DNA of 64,000 bases from Rhizobium sp. CIAT894 (GCF_000172795.2 NZ_CP020947.1:1305001-1369000); one strand, 5' to 3'. Counted from the first letter of the stretch, positions 43,505 through 52,121 are shown. A program made the numbers and translations. The notes: generated by a model from the sequence alone, not told the origin.

Positions 43505-43666
43505 CTATTCCCTGCCTGTCGCAGCGGCCGACGTCGCGGCTTCCGCTTCGTTCAGCGCCTCGGCGCATTCCTGGCAGCAGACTTCGACGGTCTTGCCGCC
43601 GAGTTTGACGGTGATGGTTTCCGCGCCGAGTTCGCAGTCGCAGGCAGCGCACGTCGTCTTCTTCAT
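43505..43666 (-). CDS. small Cys-rich metal-binding-like protein
   Basis: 53-residue protein with CAACDCE near the start and VCCQECAEAL after a short beta stretch (TITVKLGGKTVEV), a paired-Cys pattern like YHS/TRASH-type zinc or copper modules. It is probably cytoplasmic and binds one metal ion. The ATG at 43666 has GGAGGATC upstream. It begins 95 nt beyond the AraC gene's stop on the same strand. Its substrate is not known. Confidence 0.72.
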   Translation of the reverse strand: MKKTTCAACDCELGAETITVKLGGKTVEVCCQECAEALNEAEAATSAAATGRE

Positions 43667-43761
43667 TGGATGATCCTCCGATTGACCGTCCCCGGATCGG
43701 GACAGGCTCATAAAATCATCGAAGACCGCATTGCCGCTGTCGAAATCTTTAGCGATCGACC

Positions 43762-44598
43762 TCACCGGCGTCGCAATTGCGCCGCGCGCTGGAATTCGCC
43801 AGGGCTCTGTCCGAAGGCCTGTTTGAACGAAGCGCTGAAATGGCTGTGGCTGGAAAAGCCGAGATCGAGGCCGAGCGCGGTCAGATCCTCGTACTGGCCG
43901 AGCAGGTCGAGGGCGCGGGCAAGCCGCAGCCGCAACTGATAGCGGTAAAGCGGTGTGGCCTCGACCTGTTGGAAAACCTGGGTGAGATAAACCGGCGAGA
44001 CGCCCACTTCGGCGGCGATCTCTCCGAGCGTCCAGCGCCGGGCGAGATCGGAGGCAAGCACCAGCTTTGCCCGGTCGACGAGTTTCTGCCGGCCGGCGCT
44101 GGCGCCTGCAGCATGCGATGTGCGCTCGCCGAGCGAGCGGCGCACCAGCGTCAGCGCCAATGTTTCCGCCTCCAGCGTTTCGGCGACATTGCGGCTCAGA
44201 CCGTGCCGCAGCAGCGCGACCAGCGCCTGTGCGCGCGGATCGATTCGCCGGCGCTGGCGACGGAAGGAAAAGGCCGGGCCCGGCTGCACCTGTTCTTTCG
44301 GCGCGAGCTCTTCGAGCATGGCCTCATCGATTGCCAGATCGATGCAGGCGTCGCCGCCCTCGATCGGATGACTGATGCGATATCCCTGGCCGGCATTGAA
44401 GAACAGCACCTGATTGGCTTCGGCCACCGTGTCATTGCGGCCGACATGCCGCATGAAGACGCCGCGATAAGGGTAGACGAGGCTTGTCCTATGGGCGCAT
44501 TCCTCGTCGCTCTTATGGCGGCACTCGCCGTTGCAGACGATATCGCGAATGGTGACCATCTTCGTTTTCAGGAGCGGTGCAGTTGAAAGCTGCGACAT
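43762..44598 (-). CDS. AraC family transcriptional regulator
   Basis: 278-residue regulator with a cupin-like N-terminal sensor domain (~15-150; DIVCNGECRHKSDEECAH has two Cys and two His that may bind metal) and an AraC/XylS DNA-binding domain (~175-278) with two HTHs: RRWTLGEIAAEVGVSPVYLT and LTALGLDLGFSSHSHFSASF followed by KQAFGQSPGEFQ. The Cys/His cluster and the Cys-rich gene downstream hint that it may sense metal or redox, an inference only. The start at 44598 is not strongly supported by a ribosome site. Confidence 0.9.
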   Translation of the reverse strand: MSQLSTAPLLKTKMVTIRDIVCNGECRHKSDEECAHRTSLVYPYRGVFMRHVGRNDTVAEANQVLFFNAGQGYRISHPIEGGDACIDLAIDEAMLEELAPKEQVQPGPAFSFRRQRRRIDPRAQALVALLRHGLSRNVAETLEAETLALTLVRRSLGERTSHAAGASAGRQKLVDRAKLVLASDLARRWTLGEIAAEVGVSPVYLTQVFQQVEATPLYRYQLRLRLARALDLLGQYEDLTALGLDLGFSSHSHFSASFKQAFGQSPGEFQRAAQLRRR

Positions 44599-44665
44599 GG
44601 TATGTTCCGGGTCAGAGGCCGCCACGAGACGGCCCGGGCATAATATCACAACTGATGCCTGTATT

Positions 44666-44893
44666 TCAGCTGCGACTATAGACGTGAACGTCGCTTTCGG
44701 TCTGCCCCCTGGAAAGGCCGATATCCTTCAGTTGCGCGTCGGAGAGCTCCATCAGCGCATTGCAGTTGCGTCGCTCGTTCATCTTGCGCACCAGCCAGCG
44801 TGCTGCCGTGATGACGGCAAGAAGCAGGCCGGAATGGATAGGGCGCGAAGAGCGAATTGTCCGGGTCGGGATTGTAGTTTTCGAACTGTACAT
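44666..44893 (-). CDS. DUF1127 small protein
   Basis: 75-residue protein with a C-terminal DUF1127 motif, ALMELSDAQLKDIGLSRGQ followed by TESDV. Proteins of this Arg-rich, short family are widespread in rhizobia; some act in phosphate or carbon metabolism or RNA turnover. The N-terminal half is Thr/Arg-rich with a hydrophobic stretch (GLLLAVITAARWLV). The ATG at 44893 has GGAGGAACACC directly upstream. It stands alone between the AraC regulator and iolB. Confidence 0.85.
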   Translation of the reverse strand: MYSSKTTIPTRTIRSSRPIHSGLLLAVITAARWLVRKMNERRNCNALMELSDAQLKDIGLSRGQTESDVHVYSRS

Positions 44894-44983
44894 GGTGTTC
44901 CTCCATCCGTGTTTTAGATGGAGGCAGTGAACCATCAGCGGCGGCTTGGCGCTGTCAGATTATTTAGCGATCGAACGAGACCG

Positions 44984-45781
44984 TTACGCCTTCACCAGCC
45001 ACTCGTGCTCGGCGGCATTGTGGAATTTCCAGATCCGCTTCGGTCCGGCCATGACGTTGAGGTAATAAAGATCGTAACCATGGCAGGCCGCGCAGGGGTG
45101 ATAACCCTTCGGGACCAGCGTCACGTCGCCGTCCTCGATCGCCATCGCTTCGTCGAGCGAGCGATCGTCGGTGTAGACGCGCTGGAAACCGAAGCCCTGC
45201 GGCGGGTTGAGGCGGTGGTAATAGGTCTCTTCCAGGAAGCTCTCGTTCGGCAGGTCGTCCTGGTCGTGCTTGTGCGGCGGATAGGAGGATGTATGGCCGC
45301 CCGGGGTGATCACCTCGACGACGAGCAGTGAATGCGCCGAGCTGTCGTCCTCAGGCATGATATTGTTGACGTAGCGCACATTGGTGCCCTTGCCGCGCGT
45401 CAGCTGCGGATGCGTGCCGGGCGGAATCGCCTTCGCCTCATAGGTGCCGCCGCCGGGCGCCGAGCAAACGGCGAGCTCCAGATCGGTCTCCGCCGTCACC
45501 GACCAGGTCGAGCTCATCGGGATGTAGAGCGCATGCGGCGCACCGTCGAATGGGGTCATGCGCTCGCCGAGCGTGCCGAAATCCCGGGATCCGGACGATG
45601 CCTTGCCCTTGCCAGTCACCCAGACGAGGCAGACTTCCCGGTCGCCGGTCTCTCCCGAAACCGTCTCGCCGGGTTTGACCCTATGCAGATCGAAGCCGAC
45701 ATAGGTCCAGCCGGCATTCTCCGGGGTGACATGCGTCACACGGCCATGCGTGCCGGATGGTTTCACCTTGAGGTTTGGCAT
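44984..45781 (-). CDS. iolB: 5-deoxy-glucuronate isomerase IolB
   Basis: 265-residue inositol-catabolism enzyme converting 5-deoxy-glucuronate to 2-deoxy-5-keto-gluconate. It has the KduI/IolB bicupin fold; the metal site is in SSYPPHKHDQDD and FLEETYYHR near residues 165-190, and the second cupin near the end has GYHPCAACHGYDLYYLNVMA. Length is normal for the family. It is the last gene of the leftward iol operon, after a 196-nt gap from iolE that is largely filled by an inverted-repeat element. Confidence 0.95.
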   Translation of the reverse strand: MPNLKVKPSGTHGRVTHVTPENAGWTYVGFDLHRVKPGETVSGETGDREVCLVWVTGKGKASSGSRDFGTLGERMTPFDGAPHALYIPMSSTWSVTAETDLELAVCSAPGGGTYEAKAIPPGTHPQLTRGKGTNVRYVNNIMPEDDSSAHSLLVVEVITPGGHTSSYPPHKHDQDDLPNESFLEETYYHRLNPPQGFGFQRVYTDDRSLDEAMAIEDGDVTLVPKGYHPCAACHGYDLYYLNVMAGPKRIWKFHNAAEHEWLVKA

Positions 45782-45809
45782 TGGTGGTTCTCCTCGTACG
45801 TTGAAATTC

Positions 45810-45965
45810 CCCTCCCCAAACCCCTCCCCACAAGGGGGAGGGGCTTAATCTGCGGCGCTGTCTCACCCATATTGCAGCGTTCCTTTCGCAAGGTGGCGGC
45901 TGTCTGGAGCAGGGCGGTGCCTCAAGTTAAGTCCCTCCCCCTTGTGGGGAGGGGTTGGGGAGGGG
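45810..45965. repeat. MITE-like element copy 1 (iolB-iolE gap)
   Basis: 156 bp with ~33-bp terminal inverted repeats: left end 45810-45843 and right end 45933-45965 are reverse complements apart from one extra A. Each end is itself a CCCCTCCCC/GGGGAGGGG hairpin with an ACAAG loop. The interior (~89 bp) ends in GCCTCAAGTTAAGT next to the right repeat, shared with copy 2. It has no coding capacity. Confidence 0.85.
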
Positions 45966-45977
45966 TTTTCTTTTCCG

Positions 45978-46898
45978 TTATCCCTTCGGGAAACCTTCGG
46001 TCTCGACCGTATAACCCGCGGCCGTCATGACCCGCATCAATTCCGCATGGCCGATCTCGGCCATTTTCTGCGGCGGCGCCTTGCGAGGATCCTGTTCGGC
46101 CTCGACGACGAACCAGCCTTCATAGCCGTAATCGGCCAGCCGCTGGACGATAGCGCCGAAATCGAGCGAGCCGTCGCCCGGTACCGTGAAGGCGCCGAGC
46201 GCCACCGCGTCGAGGAAGGACTGACGGCTGCGGTCGAGCCCGTCGACCACGGACTTACGGATATCCTTGACGTGGACGTGATTGATGCGGGCGTGGTGGT
46301 TCCCGATGGCGCGTAGCACATCGCCGCCGGCAAAGGCGAGATGTCCGGCATCGAGCAGCAGCGGAATGCCTGCACCCGAAGAGCGCATGAAGGCGTCGAG
46401 TTCCGGCTCGGTTTCGACCACGGCTGCCATATGGTGGTGGTAGGAGAGCGGCATGCCCTGCTCGGCGCACCATTCGCCGAACTCGGTGACGCGGCGCCCA
46501 TAGGCCTTCATCTCGTCGTCGGAGAGGCGTGGCTTGGTGGCGAGCGGCTTGGAACGGTCTCCCTGGATGGAGCGGCCGACTTCGCCATAGACGATGCACG
46601 GCGCATTGACCGCCTTGAACAGCTCGATCATCGGAGCGATGCGATCCTTGTTGGCCGCAAGCTCCTCATTGACGAGCGTGCCGGAGAACCAGCCACCGCA
46701 CAGCGTCACGTCGGCGGCGCGCAGGATAGGCAGCATCTCTTCGGGATTGCTGGGGAAACGGCGCCCTTGCTCCATGCCGGTGAAACCGGCGCTGCGCGAC
46801 TGCCGCAGGCATTCCTCGAGGGACACATCGTCGCTGAGTTCCGGAAGATCGTCGTTCCACCAGGCGATGGGCGACATGCCGAGTTTGGCCTTCATCAC
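45978..46898 (-). CDS. iolE: myo-inosose-2 dehydratase IolE
   Basis: 306-residue dehydratase that turns 2-keto-myo-inositol into 3D-trihydroxycyclohexane-1,2-dione. It has the xylose-isomerase-like TIM barrel with metal ligands in MPLSYHHHMA, LLDAGHLAFAGGD and NHVHVKD, and VVEAEQDPR near the C-terminus. The opening GMSPIAWWNDDLPEL is typical of IolE. It lies 60 nt downstream of iolD and ahead of the repeat element and iolB. Confidence 0.95.
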   Translation of the reverse strand: MMKAKLGMSPIAWWNDDLPELSDDVSLEECLRQSRSAGFTGMEQGRRFPSNPEEMLPILRAADVTLCGGWFSGTLVNEELAANKDRIAPMIELFKAVNAPCIVYGEVGRSIQGDRSKPLATKPRLSDDEMKAYGRRVTEFGEWCAEQGMPLSYHHHMAAVVETEPELDAFMRSSGAGIPLLLDAGHLAFAGGDVLRAIGNHHARINHVHVKDIRKSVVDGLDRSRQSFLDAVALGAFTVPGDGSLDFGAIVQRLADYGYEGWFVVEAEQDPRKAPPQKMAEIGHAELMRVMTAAGYTVETEGFPKG

Positions 46899-46958
46899 AT
46901 TCTCCTTGAAAATATTGCGGAAGAGCCGGGACGCTCTTCCGAAAAAAATGGCAAAAGA

Positions 46959-48809
46959 TTAGCCGATGCGCTGGGCGGCGCGTGCTTCTAGGTAGCCCTT
47001 GCGCGCTGCGTTGACCTCACCGCGCGGGCTGACCTCAGGCACCGCCACATCCCACCAGTGGCCGCCGGCCTCCGTGGTGATGAGCGGATCGGTGTCGATG
47101 ACGAAGACCGAGGTACGGTCGTTCTTCTTCGAATCAACAATTGCCTGCTCCAGCTCGGCGATCGAGCCGACCTTGACGGCGATCGCACCCATGCTCTCGG
47201 CATGCGCACGGAAATCGATTTCCGGCATCACCTCGTGATAGGAGTCCTTGAGCAGATTGTTGAAGTTGGCACCGCCGGTTCCCATCTGCAAGCGGTTGAT
47301 GCAGCCATAGCCGCGATTGTCGAGCAGGACGATGTTGAGCTTGAGGCCAAGCATGACCGAGGTGGCGATCTCGGAATTCATCATCATGTAGGAACCGTCG
47401 CCGACCATGACGACGACATCGCGTTCGGGATGCGCCATCTTGGCACCGAGCCCGCCGGCGATCTCGTAGCCCATGCAGGAAAAGCCGTATTCCATGTGAT
47501 AGCTGCCGGGCGTCGTTGCCGGCCAGAGCTTGTGCAATTCGCCGGGAAGGCCGCCCGCAGCGCAAAGAACCGTCGTATTGTCGTCGCCGATCGTGCGCGC
47601 TACCGCGCCGATCACCTGTGCGTCGGAGGGCAGGGCGGCATTGGTCGCCGCCATCGCCTTGGCGGCGGCCTCCATCCAGATCTTCTTCTCGGCCGCGGCT
47701 TTTTCGGCGAGTGCCGCCGGCGCCTTCCAGCCGGAAAGCCCTGCTGAAAGCGCCTTCAGCCCTTCGCGGGCATCGGCAACCACGGGATAGCTGTCGTGCT
47801 TGACCGCGTCATAGGCGGCAATATTGAGGCCGACCATCTTCAGGCTGTCGTTCTTGAACAGCGCCCAGGAGCCGGTGGTGAAATCCTGGCAGCGGGTGCC
47901 GACGGCGATGACGAGATCCGTCTCTTCGGCGATCGCATTCGCCGCCGACGTGCCGGTGACGCCGACCGAGCCGAGCGCCAGCGGATGAGTCTCGTTAATC
48001 GACGACTTGCCGGCCTGGGTGACGACGACCGGGATGGCATGGGCTTCGGCAAAGGCAGCGAGCTCCTTCGTTGCCTGCGAATAAAGGACGCCGCCGCCGG
48101 CAACGATCACCGGCTTTTGAGATGCCTTGATCAGTGCGATGGCATTGGCCAGCTCGTCCGCATCCGGCTGCGGCCGGCGGGTCGCCCAGACTTTTTCGTC
48201 AAACAGGCTCTCCGGATAATCATAGGCTTCGGCCTGGACGTCCTGGCAGAGCGACAAGGTCACCGGGCCGCAATCCAGCGGATCGGTCAGCACCTGCATG
48301 GCGCGCTTCAGCGCCGTGATGATCTGTTCGGGCCGGGTAATGCGGTCGAAATAGCGCGAAACCGAACGGAAGGCGTCATTGGCCGAAACCGTGCCGTCGC
48401 CGAAATCCTCGATCTGCTGCAGCACCGGATCCGGCGCGCGGTTGGCGAAGACGTCGCCCGGCAGGAAGAGAACGGGAATGCGGTTGACATGCGCGACACC
48501 GGCGGCCGTCACCATGTTCAGCGCGCCGGGGCCGATCGAGGTGGTGCAGGCCATGAAGCGCGTGCGGAAATTCGCCTTGGCATAGGCGATGGCGGCATGC
48601 GCCATGCCCTGTTCGTTATGGGCGCGATAGGTCGTCAATTCGCCACGCACCTGATAGAGCGCCTCGCCGATGCCAGCGACGTTGCCGTGACCGAAGATCG
48701 CCCAGACGCCGCCGAAGATCGGCACTTTCTTGCCGTCGACAACAGTCATCTGCTTTTTGAGGAAATGCGCGACGGCCTGCGCCATCGTCAACCGTATCGT
48801 CTTGCCCAT
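46959..48809 (-). CDS. iolD: 3D-(3,5/4)-trihydroxycyclohexane-1,2-dione hydrolase IolD
   Basis: 616-residue thiamine-diphosphate enzyme that opens the inositol-derived ring to 5-deoxy-glucuronate. The N-terminal pyrimidine-binding domain has the activating Glu in TYRAHNEQGMAHAAIAYAK, the middle domain is ~205-345, and the C-terminal pyrophosphate domain has MVGDGSYMMMNSEIATS (GDG...N motif). Length and N-terminal MTVVDGKKVP are as in the family. The ATG at 48809 has GGGAGG upstream; the frame extends to 48905. A 155-bp repeat element lies just upstream, between it and iolC. Confidence 0.96.
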   Translation of the reverse strand: MGKTIRLTMAQAVAHFLKKQMTVVDGKKVPIFGGVWAIFGHGNVAGIGEALYQVRGELTTYRAHNEQGMAHAAIAYAKANFRTRFMACTTSIGPGALNMVTAAGVAHVNRIPVLFLPGDVFANRAPDPVLQQIEDFGDGTVSANDAFRSVSRYFDRITRPEQIITALKRAMQVLTDPLDCGPVTLSLCQDVQAEAYDYPESLFDEKVWATRRPQPDADELANAIALIKASQKPVIVAGGGVLYSQATKELAAFAEAHAIPVVVTQAGKSSINETHPLALGSVGVTGTSAANAIAEETDLVIAVGTRCQDFTTGSWALFKNDSLKMVGLNIAAYDAVKHDSYPVVADAREGLKALSAGLSGWKAPAALAEKAAAEKKIWMEAAAKAMAATNAALPSDAQVIGAVARTIGDDNTTVLCAAGGLPGELHKLWPATTPGSYHMEYGFSCMGYEIAGGLGAKMAHPERDVVVMVGDGSYMMMNSEIATSVMLGLKLNIVLLDNRGYGCINRLQMGTGGANFNNLLKDSYHEVMPEIDFRAHAESMGAIAVKVGSIAELEQAIVDSKKNDRTSVFVIDTDPLITTEAGGHWWDVAVPEVSPRGEVNAARKGYLEARAAQRIG

Positions 48810-48843
48810 CGGGGCCTCCCGCAATCTTCGCTCTCGTTGGTTT

Positions 48844-48998
48844 CCCCTCCCCAACCCCTCCCCACAAGGGGGAGGGGCCAACTCGTGGGGCTCGCCGCAT
48901 TTCACCGCAACCTTGCGTCCGCAAGACAGCTCGTTTGGGGCGTAAAGCGATGCCTCAACTTAAGTCCCTCCCCCTTGTGGGGAGGGGTTGGGGAGGGG
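48844..48998. repeat. MITE-like element copy 2 (iolD-iolC gap)
   Basis: 155 bp with 33-bp perfect terminal inverted repeats (48844-48876 and 48966-48998). The interior of 88 bp contains a CTTGCG-TC-CGCAAG hairpin and ends GCCTCAACTTAAGT, like copy 1. Both ends carry a four-tract G motif, on opposite strands. Confidence 0.88.
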
Positions 48999-49011
48999 TC
49001 TAATTTATATC

Positions 49012-50946
49012 CTACTGAAGTCCACGCGTCTTCAGCCAGGCTTCCGTCAATTGCCGGAAGCGGCCGGCCATGTCGGCGATCGCCTCCTCGTCGTTCATTG
49101 TCCCCGAAAGCCAGGCCCGCGCCGGGTCGGCAAAGATCGTCCGGCCGACGGCAAAGCCCTTCACCGAGGGGGCCGCCAGCGTCGCCTCGAAGCAGGAGAT
49201 CAGCTCGTCGGCGGGTGCCTCGAGGCCGAGCAGCACGATACCGCGGCACCATGGATCATTCTTGGCGATCACTGCATCGATCTTCTTCCAGGCTGCAGTC
49301 GATGCCTGCGGCTCGAGCTTCCACCAGTCCGGCTTGATGCCGAGCGCATAGAGCTCTTCCAGCGCCGTCGAAATCGTGTCGTCGGTGAGCGGTCCGTTCT
49401 TGCCGGCGATGATCTCCACCAGCAACTCGCGGCCGACCTTGCGGGACGCCTCGAACAGCGTGCGCAGCTTTTCCTGCTGTTCCGTCTTCAATTCGGCGGG
49501 GTCGTCGGGATGATAGAAGCACAGGCACTTGATGCAATGGCCGAGTGGCCATTCCACAAGCTGCGAGCCGATATCCTGGCTGAATTCGAAGCGCAGCGGC
49601 TTCGAGCCCGGCAGCTCTACCGGCCGGCCGATCCAGGAAAAATTCTTCGTCGCCGCATCGAAGAAGGCGTCGCGGCCGAAACGTTCGTCGATCAGCATGC
49701 CGTAGCCGTCGCGGCCGTTCGAAACCCGCGCCGCTGCGGCAACCGCCAGACGTTTGAAAGCGACGATCTTGTCGTGGCCGACGCCGAGTTCATCGGCAAC
49801 GCTGACGAGCTGCGAGCGGTGGTCGATCGCCAGCGCCATCAGAAGCGGGACTTCGCCGCGACGCGTCGATGCCCAATGGATATGGTTGATCGCCTCGTCT
49901 TTGCGCAATGCCCGATGCTTGCTGCCGTTTTTCAGGAAGAAGTCGAGTTCCGCCCAGGTCGGATATTCCGGCGAGCAGAGCAGGCGGGAAACGGCGAAGG
50001 CGCCGCAGGCATTGGCCCAGGTGGCGCAGGTCTTCAGCGGCTCGTCGCGCAGAAAGCCGCGCAGGAAGCCGGACATGAAGGCATCGCCGGCGCCGAGCAC
50101 ATTGAAGACTTCGATCGGGAAACCCTGACCGATGATGCCGGCTTCGAGGTCGTCGGCGATCGGGCCGTCATAGACGATGCAGCCCATGGCGCCGCGCTTG
50201 AGCACGATCGTCGCCGGCGACAGGCGGCGAATCTCCTTCAGTGCGCCGAGCACGTCGTCGGCGCCTGATGCGATCAGGATTTCCTCTTCGGTGCCGACGA
50301 TGAGATCGCAATCCGGCAGCGTTTCTTTCATCTTCGAGGAAACCCGGTCGGATTTCACGTAGCGTTCGAAGCCTTCGGCATGGCCGGCAAGGCCCCAGAG
50401 GTTCGGCCGGTAGTCGATGTCGAAGATCACCTTGCGGCCGTTTGCCTTGGCGATGCGGATCGCCTTGCGCTGCGCGGCCTCGGTGTTCGGTCGCGAAAAA
50501 TGCGTGCCGGAAACGAGAACGGCGCGCGATGACTTGATGAAATCTTCGTCGATATCGCCTTCATCGAGCGCCATGTCGGCACAATCCGACCGGTAGAAGA
50601 TCATCGGCGACACGCCTTCGGCCTCGACCGCCAGCAGCACCAGTGCCGTCAGCCGTTCCTTGTCGGTGACGATGCCTTGCGTCGCCACGCCTTCGCGCGC
50701 CGACTGCTCGCGGATGAAGCGTCCCATCTGCTCGTCGCCGACGCGGGTGATGAGACCGGATTTGAGGCCGAGTCGCGCCGTGCCGATGGCGATATTGGCC
50801 GGGCAGCCGCCGACGGATTTGGCAAAGGAGCCGATGTCCTCCAGCCGCGAACCGATCTGCTGACCGTAAAGATCGACCGAGGAACGGCCGATGGTGATTA
50901 CATCAAGCGCCGGCTCCGGCTGTGATCCCGGATTCGATTGTACCAT
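49012..50946 (-). CDS. iolC: bifunctional 5-dehydro-2-deoxygluconokinase / DUF2090 protein IolC
   Basis: 644-residue fusion. Residues ~10-325 are a PfkB/ribokinase-type kinase (VITIGRSSVDLYGQ, SVGGCPANIAIGTARLG, catalytic VLGAGDAFMSGFLRG) that phosphorylates 2-deoxy-5-keto-gluconate; ~335-644 is the DUF2090 domain, which has an aldolase-like barrel and is thought to cleave the product, the job of separate IolJ elsewhere. Such fusions are usual in rhizobia. GGGAGGACATC precedes the ATG. It is the first structural gene after iolR; a GGAA-N6-TTCC box lies ~90 nt upstream. Confidence 0.93.
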   Translation of the reverse strand: MVQSNPGSQPEPALDVITIGRSSVDLYGQQIGSRLEDIGSFAKSVGGCPANIAIGTARLGLKSGLITRVGDEQMGRFIREQSAREGVATQGIVTDKERLTALVLLAVEAEGVSPMIFYRSDCADMALDEGDIDEDFIKSSRAVLVSGTHFSRPNTEAAQRKAIRIAKANGRKVIFDIDYRPNLWGLAGHAEGFERYVKSDRVSSKMKETLPDCDLIVGTEEEILIASGADDVLGALKEIRRLSPATIVLKRGAMGCIVYDGPIADDLEAGIIGQGFPIEVFNVLGAGDAFMSGFLRGFLRDEPLKTCATWANACGAFAVSRLLCSPEYPTWAELDFFLKNGSKHRALRKDEAINHIHWASTRRGEVPLLMALAIDHRSQLVSVADELGVGHDKIVAFKRLAVAAAARVSNGRDGYGMLIDERFGRDAFFDAATKNFSWIGRPVELPGSKPLRFEFSQDIGSQLVEWPLGHCIKCLCFYHPDDPAELKTEQQEKLRTLFEASRKVGRELLVEIIAGKNGPLTDDTISTALEELYALGIKPDWWKLEPQASTAAWKKIDAVIAKNDPWCRGIVLLGLEAPADELISCFEATLAAPSVKGFAVGRTIFADPARAWLSGTMNDEEAIADMAGRFRQLTEAWLKTRGLQ

Positions 50947-51031
50947 GATGTCCTCCCGCTAGATTTTGCGCGGCTTCCAGTGCCTGCGAATTTTCAATAA
51001 TGAAACATCGGTTCCGATATTTTGTCAATTC

Positions 51032-51045
51032 GGAATGTTTATTCC
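51032..51045 (-). promoter_or_regulatory. candidate IolR operator upstream of iolC
   Basis: Perfect GGAA-TGTTTA-TTCC palindrome overlapping the iolR stop codon, upstream of iolC. It matches the GGAA-N6-TTCC motif known for IolR of Sinorhizobium meliloti. A nearby TTCC (51012-51015)...GGAA (51032-51035) pair may extend it. Confidence 0.7.
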
Positions 51046-51914
51046 ATTTTGGCTTTTCCAGCTTTTGAATGCTGACGCTTTCGGCGCCGTTCGGCGATGG
51101 CGACCGGCAGCGCCATGGTCAGCGCCATCGAGGCCGACAGCGAGCGGAAGCCGGCAAAATCGGCCTCGGCCACTTCGAACCAGTGCGTGGCGCAGGCGGC
51201 GAGCGGCGAGAAGGCCGAATCGGTGATGGCGATGATGGGGACGCCGCGGTCGGCAAGCTCCTGGCTCTGGCTGAGGCTGTCGGCCGCATAGGGCGAGAAG
51301 CTCGCGGCGATCGCCGCATCCCTGGGCGTTGCGAACTGCACCATCTCAGGGTCGACGCCGTTCGGCGAGGCGACGATCTGGTGGCGGATGTTGAGCTTGG
51401 AAAAAGCGTACGTCATGTGCGCCGTCAGCGGGTAGGAGCGCCGTTTGGCGATCAGATAGATCGTCTCGGCGCCGGCAAGGATATTCACCGCTTTGGTGAA
51501 CGTATCGCTCTGCACCGTCGCCGCCAGCCGGTTGACCGACTGGCTGGCCGCGGCAATGAAGCCGGAAAGCAGATTGGCGTCCTCGTCGTCGCCGCTTGCC
51601 TGCTCCAGCGTGACGAGCCGTTCTTCATAGCTCAGCGTCCTGTCGCGCAGTCTTTCGCGGAAAATGCTCTGCAGGTCCGAGAAACCTTCGTAACCCAGAT
51701 GATGTGCCAGGCGCACCAGCGTCGAGGGCTGCACGTCGGAGGCAGCCGCGATGCTTGCCGTCGTGCCGAAGGCGATCTCGTCGGGATTGCCGAGCGCGAA
51801 GGCGGCGACCTGGGCCAGCCGCTTCGGCATGTTCGCCTTACGCTCGATGATGGTGCTGCGCAGGCTTTCGAAATCGCGCGGCACACGCACCTGCCTCTGG
51901 GGATCATTATCCAT
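51039..51914 (-). CDS. iolR: RpiR family inositol repressor IolR
   Basis: 291-residue regulator. The N-terminal HTH_6 domain (~10-90: KRLAQVAAFALGNPDEIAFG, SIAAASDVQPSTLVRLAHHL) binds DNA and the C-terminal SIS sugar-phosphate domain (~125-270: TIYLIAKRRSYPLTAHMTYA, DRGVPIIAITDSAFSPLA) senses an effector, probably the kinase product 2-deoxy-5-keto-gluconate 6-phosphate. Position and direction match iolR of S. meliloti and R. leguminosarum. It lies head of the iolRCDEB transcript and divergent from a dehydrogenase. Confidence 0.93.
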   Translation of the reverse strand: MDNDPQRQVRVPRDFESLRSTIIERKANMPKRLAQVAAFALGNPDEIAFGTTASIAAASDVQPSTLVRLAHHLGYEGFSDLQSIFRERLRDRTLSYEERLVTLEQASGDDEDANLLSGFIAAASQSVNRLAATVQSDTFTKAVNILAGAETIYLIAKRRSYPLTAHMTYAFSKLNIRHQIVASPNGVDPEMVQFATPRDAAIAASFSPYAADSLSQSQELADRGVPIIAITDSAFSPLAACATHWFEVAEADFAGFRSLSASMALTMALPVAIAERRRKRQHSKAGKAKME

Positions 51915-51932
51915 GCTTGCGGCTCACGAGAT

Positions 51933-51946
51933 GAAACAAATATTCC
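51933..51946. promoter_or_regulatory. candidate IolR half-matching box, iolR side
   Basis: GAAA-CAAATA-TTCC, one mismatch from GGAA-N6-TTCC, 19 nt upstream of the iolR start. It shares the 11-mer CAAATATTCCA with the second box at 52078-52088. Suggests autoregulation of iolR. Confidence 0.5.
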
Positions 51947-52073
51947 ATATTGTCGAGCATAGACGATTTTGAACGGTGCGCCTAATTGTTTTTAATTGCC
52001 TGTAATTCAAGGCTTTTAAACAATTTTCCGGGAAGAGCGTGAAAATGCCCGTCTAGGGGTCTCTTGTCAAAAT

Positions 52074-52087
52074 GATCCAAATATTCC
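52074..52087. promoter_or_regulatory. candidate IolR half-matching box, dehydrogenase side
   Basis: GATC-CAAATA-TTCC, with the TTCC half and the core CAAATA of the previous box, 34 nt before the dehydrogenase ATG. It would let IolR control the divergent gene as well. Confidence 0.45.
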
Positions 52088-52121
52088 AAAAATCCGGCCG
52101 CAGTTCCAGGAGGAGACGAAA

